Shown: positions 24,369-36,021, counted from the stretch's first letter. The stretch is 64,000 nucleotides of DNA from Siphonodentalium dalli (GCA_032622095.1 CP136064.1:276229614-276293613); one strand, 5' to 3'. The notes: generated from the letters alone by a model not told the origin. Numbers and translations: made by a program.

Positions 24369-24499
24369 CACGAATAAATAGGTTCAATTATCAATGACTT
24401 AACGTTTTTTGCCCAGAGAAAACCACTTAGATGCCACAGTGTTAGTGCCATTCTGAACTAACCTGGCATGGACCAACGCACGGGGTATATTGTCGGCAA

Positions 24500-24572
24500 T
24501 AAAATGTCAGGCTGCTTTTTACGACATTTTCTCGTGATATTTCCTTGCAGCCACATGTGAACACGCCATAGC
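24500..24572. repeat. Remnant of the Harbinger-like right end
   Basis: GATATTTCCTTGCAG...CACATGTGAACACGCC resembles the right terminus at 9560-9604 with several substitutions. Confidence 0.5.
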
Positions 24573-25040
24573 AATAGTGTCCACTGTTCTAAAGCATTTT
24601 TGCATCCATTGAAACTAGTCGGATTTCTCTATGGGAGACTTGCATATATAAGACAATACCGCGTCACATAGTTTTTAATGCTGCACCCGTGCAGTTCCCA
24701 TCGTAAGCCTACGGGGTCAGAATCGCAACATTCAAATATGCGCCTTTCCAGTGCGATAAATGGCAGTCAACGCTATACTTAACTGTTTGATACAACCGAA
24801 GTGATATATATATATGTATGTATATATGTATGTATTTATGTATACGGGTGTGTATGTATATTTATATATATGTATATGGAACAAACATCGTGAAAATATA
24901 TACATGCGATAAACAGTCATTTAACGTTAAAAAAGAGCAAAAATCATAGTTCATAACGCTCTTTATTATCGATTTCGGTGGCGGGAACATAGACGCTCTT
25001 TAAAAGACTGCCATCAGGATGTTTTGGCAGGGCTGACCAG

Positions 25041-26746
25041 GGGCCTATACTATAGAATACATTTTTTTTGTAATAGCAGGCTTATTTGAGCCGCACAGAA
25101 GGTGTCTAGTACTATCGACCACTGTAATCTAGCAGCGAACGCGATTTCTTGTAAATCACAAAAAGACGGAAAATCGAGTACTATCGACCACCGTTCGTTA
25201 AACGCACATCTAAACATTTGTGATTTTGTCAAGGGAAATTACTCTAATGGTATATGCGAATGATATGGCAATGCCTATTTGTGTCAGTTGGTGAGTGATT
25301 TAGTTGATGAATAAAGGTACAGTATGTGTGACTAGTTTCCGATACTTGGGTTGCGCACGATGAACAGTAATTCCTTCGGTATCGTGTGGAATACTTACCA
25401 TTTTCAGATGTTTATGTTGCATGTTTATTAACGGTTTTTATATAGCAATATTACCAAGGATGGAACCTGATTTGTCTAGCTAGCTTTGGGCAGGGACAGC
25501 GGCTGAAATATTAGAAGTGGGAACATCTGTACCTTAATAGTTGAAAAGGTTGAGTACCATGCATCTGGAAAAATTCAACCCATGATGGGGTGCGATGGCT
25601 GTTCTCGGACTTGGTATTTTCGACCTGTGTCAAGGATGGGTGTTCATTTGGAAATTCCAACGTGGACGAACACTTCCTCGTCCAGGGTCTCCGGTGACAC
25701 CCAACCTCGATTTAAAAACATATATATAGCACAATCTACTTAAACTATACCTAATTATCGGTACCTTCCATTTATACCCAACTAAGTGGCTGAATTTAGG
25801 TAAACATATGACATTTGGGTTATAACCAACACGCACTACTACATTGGTAAGTTTTTTCTAAGAATTCACTCATGGAACATTATGTGCGGCACTATTGGCC
25901 AAATTCAATTGTTTTAGACCACAAGGTGAATGCAAACTTCTTGAGCACACAAATGCCATGCGGTTAAAATATGTTGCATAGTGTCATGGTAAATATTTGG
26001 GGTCCACTGATTCTTAACGCAACTTAGCCTGAAATTATCAGTAACTGTTTCAACACGAAATGCCACCACCCCGATTCACCGCGTATCCGTGTACCTTCGC
26101 ACACAGAAAGTTTATACGTTTTGAGCCCAAGCCCTACAACTGTAACTCTTTAATTCCATTCATAATTAAAATCTAGGCCGCTGACATGGCTATCTCCTTT
26201 CAACTCCATTGAGCGTAAACCACCTCAATGGGTTAACAATTGAGATTCCGTGACTGCATTACAAGGAACATGTACCCAGCTAATCGCACTCACGGCGTGA
26301 AAAATCAATAAAGTAGTCTATGCCGTTGTAATCTAATACTGAATTTTTACAAAAATGGTATTATTGCGGTACTATAGAACCCGCGTAGCCCGTACTTTGT
26401 CATTCCGTATTGCGAATTTTTACATATTACAAAGCTGTAGCGTTCGAGTACTATGAGCAGATGAAACGTTCAGGCCCCCTTTTTCTCCACCAAATGCAAA
26501 GATTTTCCGGTCAAGTAAATCCCGGTATATAGATATGTCGCCAAAAAAGATCATATAAGTCATTACATGTCAATGTATTTTGCATATAAAGAGTTTTGGG
26601 CATATGTTGAGTTTCAATCTACAATGAAAGAAATACACTGATAGAAATACAGTCGAATACTATAGAACACAAAATATGTATTACAAAATTAGTAAATCAC
26701 AAATTAACGCTGATCTTACAAAAATTGTATTGTATAGTATAGGCCC
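25041..26746. mobile_element. 1.7-kb GGGCCTATAC-ended TIR element, empty site known
   Basis: The left end GGGCCTATACTATAGAATAC and the right end GTATTGTATAGTATAGGCCC are complements with one mismatch, flanked by CAG on both sides. The paralogous locus reads GGCTGACCAGGGCTGAC without interruption (59187-59202), so the boundaries and the 3-bp duplication are supported by an empty site. The subterminal word GTACTATAGAAC / GAGTACTAT recurs near both ends. No transposase. Related short elements lie at 43498 and 54623. Confidence 0.85.
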
Positions 26747-26748
26747 CA

Positions 26749-27192
26749 GTGCTGACAAAAAAAAATCAACTGTTAAAAAAACGTCAACTGGAGAAAGTAA
26801 AAAAATTGTTGGCCACAAATATATTAAATGGAAGAATGGGGCCGAACTTTAAGTGTATAGCACTGAACATGTGTGGATGGCAGCATTATGGTACTCTGAA
26901 CACGTATCGAGGGCAGCATTATGGTACTCTGAACACGTATGGAGGGCAGCATTATTGTACTCTGAACACGTGTGGCGGCCAGCATTATGGTACTCTGAAC
27001 ACGTGTGGAGGGCAGCATTATGGTACTCTGAACACGTTTGGAGGGCAGCATTATGGTACTCTGAACACGTATCGAGGGCAGCATTATGGTACTCTGAACA
27101 CGTATGGAGGGCAGCATTATTGTACTCTGAACACGTGTGGCGGCCAGCATTATGGTACTCTGAACACGTGTGGAGGGCAGCATTATGGTAAT
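26749..27192. repeat. 33-bp minisatellite with a five-unit higher-order repeat
   Basis: Ten copies of a 33-base unit (GAACACGTATGGAGGGCAGC then ATTATGGTACTCT) run from about 26862 to 27190. Variant order is 1-A-B-C-D-E-A-B-C-D, where A has GTATCGAGG, B has TTATTGTAC, C has GTGGCGGCC, D has GTGTGGAGG and E has GTTTGGAGG, so a 165-base block was duplicated. Because 33 is a multiple of 3, several frames stay open on both strands; these are artefacts. The paralogue at 59309 has a single unit of type D. Confidence 0.92.
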
Positions 27193-27425
27193 AAATCAGA
27201 CAGGAAATCATTAAATAGTTCATCCGACATAAATGGAGTCCAGGTTTTAAAAGAAACATTTGCTCACTGGCTAAACAAACATTGATTGTATTGCAACTAG
27301 CGTCAACCTAACGACACCGCGAACATCCCTAATCGCGAATAGAACATGCATACTTATTATAATCTGTTTCGGAATGCTTTTAATTTGCATTGTTGGAGCG
27401 CAACGAAACAAATAACGCTCTTTAT

Positions 27426-28440
27426 CCCATGTGATAGTTTGTAAGAAATAAAAAGATGAATTGTCAAATTCTGTCCAGATCAGTGTTCATGTGGCGGGGG
27501 CTCACACGCTACAGCAAAATAAAGTTGTATTTTAATCCGATCAGAATTGACGCCATTTGACTGGAATGAGATTTAGTTTGAAAGTGGCTGGGCAATATTA
27601 GAAATATCTGGATATATCGCTCAATCTTAAACCGTATGCAGGTGTACTTGTATGTACATGTCACTTTTAAAATGACAAAAAAAACAAAAACATATATTGA
27701 TGATTTTCAATAGATCATTGTGGGTATCGCACCGGGGTGGGGGGGGGGCATAAAACATTCCAAGGAAGGTATTCCGGGTGGATGTGTGGTCAAAGAGGTA
27801 AACAAATAAGAACCTGGGTGCCCATATTGAATATTTGTAACCGTTTAAAACATATTGTAACTGATAAAACAGTCTAAACGCCATAAATGGTACTGGGACC
27901 TCGTATTGGCATTAGTGCATGGAGATGACATTAAAGCTATGACATGGTGCATTTGGCACTGTGAGGTGAAAAGCTTCCTTCCCGACACCCTTTGAAAGAA
28001 GCTTTGAGAAAAGTAAAATTGAAATAAACTTGTCCTGGTGTAACGAGCATTAATTCAAGCCTATATCATTGTGTGTTGCATGGAACAATACACTACAACA
28101 CGTAAAGTATCCATGTCCGGCATGTGACTGCTCATTATTTAGTATAATGGAAGTTACTCCACTGGTCTAACAAAGTTTGTATGGAATAATGCTAGATAAT
28201 GGGCTGATTAACCTAACTAATCGGGGAAATAGTTAGAAATTATGGAATTGTGCGTGTCATGCACAATGGCATATGTTTGAAGATATCAGCAATTAAATAT
28301 TGTTTCCAATTGCAGCCTGGTTAATATCCTATGTAATTATTTTCAAAATATGGCCACTAGAGTTCAATTGGAGCTTAATAACTGATATGTCATGGCTGTC
28401 TACAAAACACCGTGGTCATCCTGAAATCCCCGCTGCGGGA
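27426..28440. other. No gene seen
   Basis: AT-rich sequence with a G-run at 27736-27750. No domain, repeat boundary or RNA gene recognised. The frame starting at 28300 runs into the repeat at 28447 and is not credible. Confidence 0.45.
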
Positions 28441-28446
28441 GTCGGT

Positions 28447-28755
28447 AAGACCCGTTCCAAACGACGGATTTTTTTCGACTCTAATCTAATTGCATTAAAT
28501 CCGTCGGTGATGCGTCTGCGGTCAGTTTCAGACGGACGTATGTTTGTCGCGTCGAATCTAATACATCGGTCGATTTATTTGATGGTGGATTCCGGTTACA
28601 GTCACAAAATTGTCACGCGTAGATATAGAGGCCTATATATATACCGGTATGTTTTACATATATATACTAAAATACAGTATCAATTATGTTAATATATGCG
28701 AGATTGAAACGCGAATATATGTGCACATGTATATGATGATGTATATAACATATAG
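28447..28755. repeat. CGTTCCAAACGACGGATTT repeat, copy 1
   Basis: It matches 31508-31825 over about 300 bases (CGTTCCAAACGACGGATTT, TTTGTCGCGTCGAATCTAAT, ACGCGTAGA, GAGGCCTATATAT). The same terminal word occurs inverted at 33090-33112 (AAATCCGTCGTTTGGAACGG). Probably a small TIR transposon family. Confidence 0.7.
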
Positions 28756-28762
28756 TTATATA

Positions 28763-29935
28763 CAGGGATGTGGCTAGAGGGGGGTGTGGGGGTGTCTCAC
28801 CCCCCCTCCCAGCAGAGAGCTATATTTTCAATAGTTGGAAATTTCATACCTGCCACAACGAAATTTCACACCAACAATAGGTTGAAAATGTTCTTGTAGT
28901 TTGATTATAAAACAATTTATTGGGGAATTTATTGTTTTTCGACCAATATTTGCATATGTTCCTATTTTTGGTCCAAAATTTTGACAGAAATGGTCATCAG
29001 TTGGAAATTTTCCAACTTAGGGGGGTGACAGGTTGGAAATTTCCAACACTTGGAAAGCTTGTGTCCTGGTCTCTCCCCCGTGGCCAGTCAAAAACTTCTA
29101 GTTAATTTAAGAAAACAATATTGTCATACAATTGGTCAACATTGTCATTGGAATTGTCATCAGTTGGAAAATTTCCAACCTAAGTGGGGGTGTAGGGTTT
29201 GAAATTTCCAACAGTAGGAAGGCTTGAGGCTAGTCTAGATATTAGGATTTTGCGATTTTCTTGTTCAGATTTCAAAATTTTCGCACACGGGCCGAACCAT
29301 GGTCGGCCCGGTGTGTCATTGCCCCATCCACATGGCCAATACAAAACTGCTAATTAGTTTAACAAAACAATATTTTACTACATTTGGTCAAACTTATAGA
29401 CATAAATGGTTATCAGTTGAAGAATTTTCTCCAACCTGAGGAGGAGTGTGAGGTTTGAAATTTCCAACACTAGGAAAGCTTCAGTTGAGGCCAGTCTAGA
29501 TGCTAGGATTTGCGATTTTCTTGTATAGTTTTCAAAATTTTCTCACACCGGGCCGAACAACCATGGTCGGCCCGGTGTTTCCTGGTCTGTTATCGGTAGC
29601 TGTGTGCATTTATCTGGAATTAGATCACTAGTTGTTTTTTTGGTGGCAATTTTCAGGTTAAAATATCTTAATGTTCTCATACTGGGAAAATAGAAGCATG
29701 GCTTATGAATATATAGGAAATTAGGCCTGAGCATGAGGTACAAGGGGGGGGGGGGTGCAAATGGAAATATGCAAAAAGTTGTGTTGGTGTGATTCCGACT
29801 GAAGGGGGGAGGGGTGCAAATGGAATTATGCAAAAAGTTGTGCTGGTGTGATTGCGACCCAAGGGGGGGGGGGTGCAGTTGGAAATTCCCAAGGTGGACA
29901 CCCCCCCCAGCGGAGACCCTCTAGCCACATCCCTG
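28763..29935. mobile_element. hAT-superfamily MITE with perfect 8-bp target duplication
   Basis: The ends CAGGGATGTGGCTAGAGG and CCTCTAGCCACATCCCTG are exact complements. They are flanked by GTTATATA on both sides (28755-28762 and 29936-29943). CAGGG termini plus an 8-bp duplication define hAT. The inside is a patchwork of GTTGGAAATT and GGTTTGAAATTTCCAAC words, two GGGCCGAAC blocks and G-runs, with no transposase. The perfect duplication makes it the youngest clear copy here; older relatives lie at 3397, 8459, 24000, 44864, 60709 and 63520. Confidence 0.93.
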
Positions 29936-30287
29936 GTTATATAATATACTGTATTGTCCCACATCCGGTTGTAACTAGCAATCTGATTGGCTACAACGCC
30001 ACGTTTAAATCACCATGTTCCCCCGACACCCTTGACAGCGGGGTATAAGAGAACGTGCGCCAAACATCGGGGGTATATGAGCACGTGAAACATCGGGGGT
30101 ATATGAATGATCCTTGAACTGGCAGTTTCCACCAATCGTGACGTTGCTCTCGCACGCCAAATTTAAAGTCACCTGACGCCGGATCCTTAGGTCAGCTACT
30201 GAATTATTCTTATTGGTGTGAATTAATCGGATAACCTATGAAAAACACAAATTAAGGAGACATGGTTATTGTTGCCGGGACAAAATC

Positions 30288-30429
30288 GTTATCTCCGGCA
30301 ACATCGTGGGATACATGGAGATTTAATATCTGGATGTCTCTTTTTGAACCAATCGGCTCCGCCTCGGGGGTTCAAAATCGACATCCAGGTATTAAATCTC
30401 CATGTACCTCCGATGTTGCCGAAGATAAC
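30288..30429. repeat. 142-bp near-perfect palindrome
   Basis: GTTATCTCCGGCAACATCG is mirrored by CGATGTTGCCGAAGATAAC, with inner arms ATGGAGATTTAATATCTGG / complement and a GC-rich centre (CGGCTCCGCCTCGG). Confidence 0.85.
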
Positions 30430-30770
30430 TAATAATAGGCGCTACAAATAAATGTTATATCGTGCAACCAATTGCCATATATGTGTATACCATGCATGTC
30501 AATACAGGTATACAAGATTTATTATAAATCGGAGACTACCCGCTACCCCTTATAATAAGGGATACCGGAATATATTAATTATTATAAATAACACATAATC
30601 AGGTAATTCTGTATAATATTGGGGGTTAGCCTAGCTCTTTCGGGCTGTCTTCCTGTTACCCCTAAAACAAGTATCACTATATATAATTAAAGAGATGGCT
30701 TGTATTTCATATACTTTATAATAAGGAATAGGGGTATCTATGAATTATTATAAATCATAGGCTACCATTC
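30430..30770. repeat. Start of a 62-bp tandem repeat, copy 1
   Basis: ATAATAGGCGCTACAAATAA, GTGTATACCATGCATGT and then about three repeat units with TTATTATAAATC...CTACC...CTTATAATAAGG. The same leader and repeat are found at 31835-32650. Confidence 0.75.
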
Positions 30771-30771
30771 C

Positions 30772-31110
30772 TATGCATATTTAATTGCTCCAATGATCGG
30801 TTAATATACAAAACACAAAATAAAGTTGCATTACTCAACCAGTTCCAAACAGCATGAATTGAACTAGAAGATATTTGTGAAAAAATGTCATATTTTCAAC
30901 TTCCGGCGGCCATATTGGCGGCCATCCTATGAAAATTTAGATATGTTTTGGCCCAAATGAACCGTGGTCACCTCCCAACTATAATTGTATTGAGAAAACT
31001 GAGAAGATGCGATTTTCACAAGAAAAGGATGGCATAAACCACCCAACCCAAAAACTGAGATTTTCAAAAAGGTCAAGGTCAAATTGAAGGTCAAGGTGAC
31101 CTCCAAAATC
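30772..31110 (-). repeat. Fragment of the foldback element arm
   Basis: Bases 30772-30935 match 20345-20490 closely (ATTGCTCCAATGATCGGTTA, CAGTTCCAAACAGCATGAAT, CTTCCGGCGGCCATATTGG). The following AAGGTCAAGGTCAAATT stretch resembles other common invertebrate repeats. Confidence 0.75.
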
Positions 31111-31507
31111 TGGAACCAGCCAGTTTAGTGATACTCACCAACCACTTAACAAACTCTGAAAGTTTGGCGCTTCTATCACAAACTGACCGATTTTGTAACT
31201 ACCCCCCCCCCCCCCACTAGTATGCCCCATGTGACTTACTTGACCAATCAAATAAATAATACCGGAAAATATCCGACTAAGGCAGCGCGCTGATATTTTA
31301 TCGCCAGTTGGTGATATGTGTTCACCTTGATTGGTGGCCATCGGTATCCGTTAACTAATCTCTGTAAGGGACACGCTGGTAACCGTTCACGCACTCGAGT
31401 TATGATCCATCAATATTATCGCCCGTTTCAACAATTGACTTCGTAATTCCATTTTGGATTGTTTGACATAATCGCTGAGCTATTATATGGTTATGTGTGG
31501 GGACATA

Positions 31508-31825
31508 CGTTCCAAACGACGGATTTTTGTCGACTCGAATCTAATTGTATTAAATCCGTCGGTGGTGCGTCTGCGGTCAATTTTGTTTCAGACGGACGCA
31601 TCTTTGTCGCGTCGAATCTAATACATCGGTAGATTTATTTAAAGGTGCACTCCATGTTACATTCACAAAATGGTCACGCGTAGACATAGAGGCCTATATA
31701 TACCGGTATAGTATACATATATATACTAAAATACAGTATAAATTATGTATAAATATATGCGCGATTGCAGCGCGAATATATGTGCATATGTATACGAGGA
31801 TGTATATAGTACATACAGGTTATAT
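31508..31825. repeat. CGTTCCAAACGACGGATTT repeat, copy 2
   Basis: A close copy of 28447-28755, in the same orientation. Confidence 0.7.
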
Positions 31826-31834
31826 AATATAATA

Positions 31835-32650
31835 TAATAGGCGCTACAAATAAATGTTAGATCGTGCAACCAATTGCCATATATGTGTATACCATGCATG
31901 TAAATACAGGTATACAAAAATTATTATAAATCAGAGACTACCACCCCTACCCTTATAATAAGGAAACCCGGAATATATGAATTATTATAAATAAGAGGTT
32001 ACCAGTGGTAACTTACCACCCCTATACCCCTCATAACAAGTAATGCCGGTATATATGAATTATTATAAATAAGATCAGTGGTACCACCCTACCCCTTATA
32101 ATGAGGAACACCGGAATATATTAATTATATATTATAAATCATATGCTACCACCTATATATCCTTTATAATAAGGAATACCGGTATCTATGAATTATTATA
32201 AATCATAGGCTACCATCCCTACCCCTCATAATAAGTAATACCGGTTTATATGAATTATTATAAATCTGAGGCTACCACCCCTAGCCCTTATATAATAAGG
32301 AATACCGGTATATGTAAATTATTATAAATCATAGGCTACCACTCTGCCCTTATAACAAGTAATACCTGAATATATTAAGTATTATAGATAAGAGGTTACC
32401 ACCCCTTTACCCCTCATAATAAGTAATATCGGTATATATGAATGATTATAAATCAGTAGTACCACCTCTGCCCCTTATAATAAGTAATACCGGTAAATAT
32501 TAATTATTATACATCATAGACTACCACCCCTATTCCTTACAATAAGGAATATCGGTCTATATGAATTATTATAAATCGGTTGCTACAACCCCTACCCCTT
32601 ATACCGGTATATATGGATTATTATAAATCATTGATACTATATCCATTATA
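31835..32650. repeat. 62-bp tandem repeat, about 12 units
   Basis: Leader ATAATAGGCGCTACAAATAA as at 30430, then units of about 62 bases: AATTATTATAAATCATAGGC, TACCACCCCTACCC, TTATAATAAGGAATACCGG. Each unit contains the CCGGTAT palindrome core. No coding potential. Confidence 0.85.
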
Positions 32651-32739
32651 AGATGTGAGTCAGTGACATGCCATGTTCGTTGAGGAATCAAACTACCAAA
32701 ATAATTACAATTTGCACAATGTCACCAAAGCAATGCTTA

Positions 32740-34215
32740 TAGATATATCTTTTTTTATGACAAAGAGAGCGTGCGACAAATGACGTCGTGTGGGTATTTC
32801 CTCAGATAAGGGGAGCCCCCTCATTATTATACCATTATCATATCATTATCATATCATTTGCATTCGTTCTTCGGCAACTTTCGGCTCTTCTCGTCACATG
32901 TATTAGATTCGAGTCGTCAAAAATCCGTCGTTTGAAACCAAGACGGATTTCAGACGCATCACCGACGAAGATTCGTCTGAATTGGACGGAGATTCGTCTG
33001 TGATGCGTCTGACACGGATCTAATTGTTTCAAACGTCGCATTTTTGACGCATTTAATACAATTGTGGGTCTGGTATTAGATTCGAGTCGACAAAAATCCG
33101 TCGTTTGGAACGGGCCTTACCGCTGACTGAGGATGTCCATGGATTTCCAACTGCACCTCCTCTTGAATCGGGCCAAAGACCCAAGATCACATAATTGAAT
33201 TTGCACACCTCCCATCGTCTTTGAATTTCCCATGGTACCTCACATACCTTGAATTTTGACTGGACACCGGGGAGGGAGGGGCCTAGAAGAAATTCCAAAC
33301 CAATAATTTGACCAAAGTAGGAAAAATGCAAATGTTGGTAGAAATCCACGAATTCAACATCATTAATGTTTGAAAAATCAGACTTTAAGAACAATATCAG
33401 ACCATTGCTGGGGTGAAATTTCCAAACTAATATTGTTTCCAAGTTGGCGGGGGTCTCGTGTCCCCACATGCACCCATGTAAGTTCGGTAACGTAATGTAC
33501 ACCACAGCCCCATGCAACAAGCAACAATCTCATGAAAACTTCATATGGGGTCTCAATGGGGATGGGGTCATCCGAATTGCCACAAAACCATAATAACATT
33601 TGTCACCCCACATATACATGCATTATGAAATTATAACATTTCCAAATAACGTGACCACTTTCTCATTATGCAGACGGTCTTTATGCATGAGATCAGCAAC
33701 GTTGTTAATACCACCCGACTTCGATAATACATGTCAACAGTTGGAAATTTCAAAAAGCTATGAATTGCCAAAATGGACTATAGGTTATTTACCGGACGCA
33801 ATTCACTTGAACCAGCATGACTAATACTATTCTGATCGAGCTCAATCAACGCAGTCTAAACCGCCGCGTTCTCACGGGCGTAATCTTTGCAGCAAGAAAA
33901 TATCAGTGTGCAATTTTACCTGATATTTTCTTGCATATATTTTCTTGCAGCTTCATGTGAACGCGCCCTTACAGATATATCTGTCTTTATAACAAAGAGC
34001 ATACGACAAATGACGTAATGTGGGTATTTCCGCAGATAAGGGAAAACCATCGTTATCATATCATTATCATATCATTTGCATTCGTTATTCGGCAACTTTC
34101 GGCTCTTCTCGTCGCATGTATTAGATTCGAGTCGTCAAAAATCCGTCGTTTGAAACCAAGACGGATTTCGTCTGAATTGGACGGAGATTCGTCTGTGGTG
34201 CGTCTGACGTTATGT
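32740..34215. repeat. Direct repeats flanking a repeat cluster
   Basis: Bases 32740-32960 (GACAAATGACGTCGTGTGGG, TTCGGCAACTTTCGGCTCTT, TTAGATTCGAGTCGTC, AAATCCGTCGTTTGAAACCA) match 33975-34165 in the same order. Bases 33060-33112 carry the inverted end AAATCCGTCGTTTGGAACGG. Between the copies, 33120-33560 is a fragment of the GTTGGAAATT / hAT-like family. Reading frames here are repeat shadows. Confidence 0.65.
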
Positions 34216-34580
34216 TTTTTTGGTGATGTCACTAACTTTTAACCAATGGTATATAGCTGGTCAACCGCGGAAAACAGGCAAATTTTTCGTTAGGGTACCT
34301 TCACAAATAGTCTTGCCATAAATAGCTGCCAGCAATTCCGGTAAGGCCCAGAATCATTTTCATAAATGATATGTTTACCTTCCATAAAAAGTTGGTTTTA
34401 ACTTGTTCTACCGAGGGTATGGGTTAACTTGTTCTACCGAGGGTATGGGTATCTCGAAAACTAAGGACCTTTTTGGATTTGGCCGCTCCGCTATAACTTG
34501 CTTAATTTCCTTCACGGTGACATTCTACCCTTATATTTATTTAAATTGTGATACAACATACAGTTGTCGCCGTGATTGAG

Positions 34581-34688
34581 TGAGACACGGGGAGTTGTCG
34601 CCGCTCGAGAACTCGAATGTCAACAGAGGGCCCCCAGGCCCGAGGTTGACATTCCAGGTCGAGAGCGGCGACAACTCCCCGTGTCTCA
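34581..34688. repeat. 108-bp palindrome
   Basis: TGAGACACGGGGAGTTGTCG is mirrored by CGACAACTCCCCGTGTCTCA, with inner arms around CGAATGTCAAC / GTTGACATTCC and a GGGCCCCCAGGCCC centre. Confidence 0.88.
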
Positions 34689-34869
34689 TGAAAACAAGGG
34701 TGACGACTGTTTCGTTATCTGACAAAGGAGTACACACGAACCTTCTTAATGGCATGCATAAGTACGCGCGTATATTCATTAATCCAGCTCGAACAGTTAA
34801 TTTTATGTTTGAATCCTCTCTTTTTAGAAAATAAAACGTTCACATTTTGGATCAATTGATACACCCGTC

Positions 34870-35340
34870 ATTTGCGGATATATTGTCTGGTTAGTTTGCT
34901 GGTCGCATGGTTAGAATCGGTCCACGCAAGGAGGAGTAAAGCAATTTCGAAGTAGAGTAGCCTAGCGGCGAAATGTTTGGTGTCGTTTTAAATGAGCGTT
35001 AAGACGCAGGTAGACGTGTTAATTTCGAGAACGCTAAAATGTGAAACTTACACATTGTAGTGGTGCCAAAAGAAATTAGACTGTTACGCAACAAGGGTAT
35101 TCCTGTGAATTCGGAGGAATGTACTATTTTATATTTAGAGCTTGGTAAAGAAACGTATTTGACGTATATACATCGTGTGCGCAATTGTCTATAATACATT
35201 GCACCTGCTTGATAAGGTTTATCTATTTGTTCCACGGTATTCATTATTGATATAAAAAGGTCCAATATAGGAACATTACACCTTATACGGGATTGATCTC
35301 CGTGATAACACCATTTATACTTAGAGTGCTTTAATTGCAA
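34870..35340 (-). pseudogene. Decayed reading frame of the palindrome-capped element
   Basis: A minus-strand frame of 113 codons (35340 to 34999) ends out of frame with a C-terminal piece read from about 34966 down to a stop near 34873 (ending LLLLAWTDSNHATSK...). The related minus-strand piece at 56872-56666 ends VYIAWTDIDDLTTKMIANKR. Conservation of the AWTD segment and of the nearby stop in two diverged copies suggests former coding. I do not recognise the protein. Confidence 0.35.
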
Positions 35341-35639
35341 ATTAAAGACAACAATTATGCAAATCGGGAAATGCCACAGTTCGCGGTTGTTACGAAACAG
35401 TGGGGTTTATAAAATGCGTGTTTTCGGAAATTATTAGAGAGCCGTGATGTAATCTCTGCATGTTGAGTTCTTCGTAGTTCTATGTTTACTGGTAACAGAT
35501 GAGCGGTCAACAACTGCAAAAATATGTTACCCTCGAGGGTAACAAGTGATTTGCGGCCCTCCATGTGACGCAACATCAGCCAATCAGAAGAGAGGAAAAT
35601 GGGATATTTGTTTGAAACTTGCCGTGCTGTCAGGTATAC

Positions 35640-35785
35640 TAGCCGATGGGCCGCGCCTGCTCTCGGGTAGCCGTTTGAATGGGCCGTGCATCCACTCGGG
35701 TAGCCTTTTGAATGGGCCGTGCATGCTCTCGGGTAGCCGTTTGAATAGGCCGTGCATGCATGCTCTCGTGTAGCCGTTTGAATGT
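35640..35785. repeat. 33-bp tandem repeat, four units
   Basis: GGGCCGTGCATGCTCTCGGG then TAGCCGTTTGAAT repeats four times with small changes. A perfect 18-base palindrome (GTTACCCTCGAGGGTAAC) lies upstream at 35526-35543. Confidence 0.8.
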
Positions 35786-36021
35786 ATATTGTACCTCTAG
35801 CATTCGGAAAGTGTATTTTCATTTATAGTGCCATAAACGGTTGTTAAATCGAAGAAACAATATGCTACGATGACTACACTAAACGGTCTCTTCTGTTACC
35901 CATGCTGTACCAAGAGTGTTGTTAAAACCTCCCCATTCCCTTACGAAATTCCCTTCAAAAGTTAATATCGAATTCATCTTTCCTATTCGTATGATAAAAT
36001 ATCGATGATCTGGTCTTCCCG

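Larger units (their letters stand above)
24930..27425. repeat. Dispersed repeat, long copy (short paralogue at 59095-59553)
   Basis: Its ends match 59095-59553 in order: AAAATCATAGTTCATAACGC, GGCGGGAACATAG, GGGCTGACCAG at the left; then GTTGGCCACAAATATATTAA, CATTATGGTAATAAATC, GATTGTATTGCAACTAGC and TTATTATAATCTGTTTC at the right. Compared with the paralogue, this copy gained a 1.7-kb transposon (25041-26746) and a 33-bp minisatellite. It carries AACGCTCTTTAT near both ends (24955 and 27414). Confidence 0.85.
31215..33968. mobile_element. Second, decayed copy of the Harbinger-like element
   Basis: Its start (ATGCCCCATGTGACTTACTT through ACTCGAGTTATGATCCATCA) matches 8174-8365. Its end (GGGCGTAATCTTTGCAGCAA ... 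TTCATGTGAACGCGCCC) matches 9510-9604. The left terminal repeat is missing; a C-run precedes it. Between the matching ends lie the copy-2 CGTTCCAAAC repeat, the 62-bp tandem array and hAT-like fragments, so later insertions have enlarged it. Confidence 0.55.
34555..35605. mobile_element. Palindrome-capped 1-kb element, copy 1
   Basis: It begins at the 34581-34688 palindrome and ends near CAGCCAATCAGAAG. It is alignable with 56350-57420: both follow the palindrome with AAGGGTGACGACTG / AAGGGCAACAACTG and CGTTATCTGA / TGTTATCCGA, and both share TCGGTCCAYGCAA. On the minus strand both copies read ...AWTD then a few residues and a stop, preceded by an aligned hydrophobic stretch. This is evidence for a shared, now frameshifted reading frame. 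Function unknown; no family recognised. Confidence 0.5.

Noticed and set aside
26749-27285. 178-codon frame and three other open frames on both strands
   Set aside because: They arise from a 33-bp tandem repeat, whose length keeps frames open; the paralogue at 59 kb has one unit and no such frame.
28300-28692. 130-codon plus-strand frame
   Set aside because: Its second half lies in the CGTTCCAAACGACGGATTT repeat, which is not open in its other copy.
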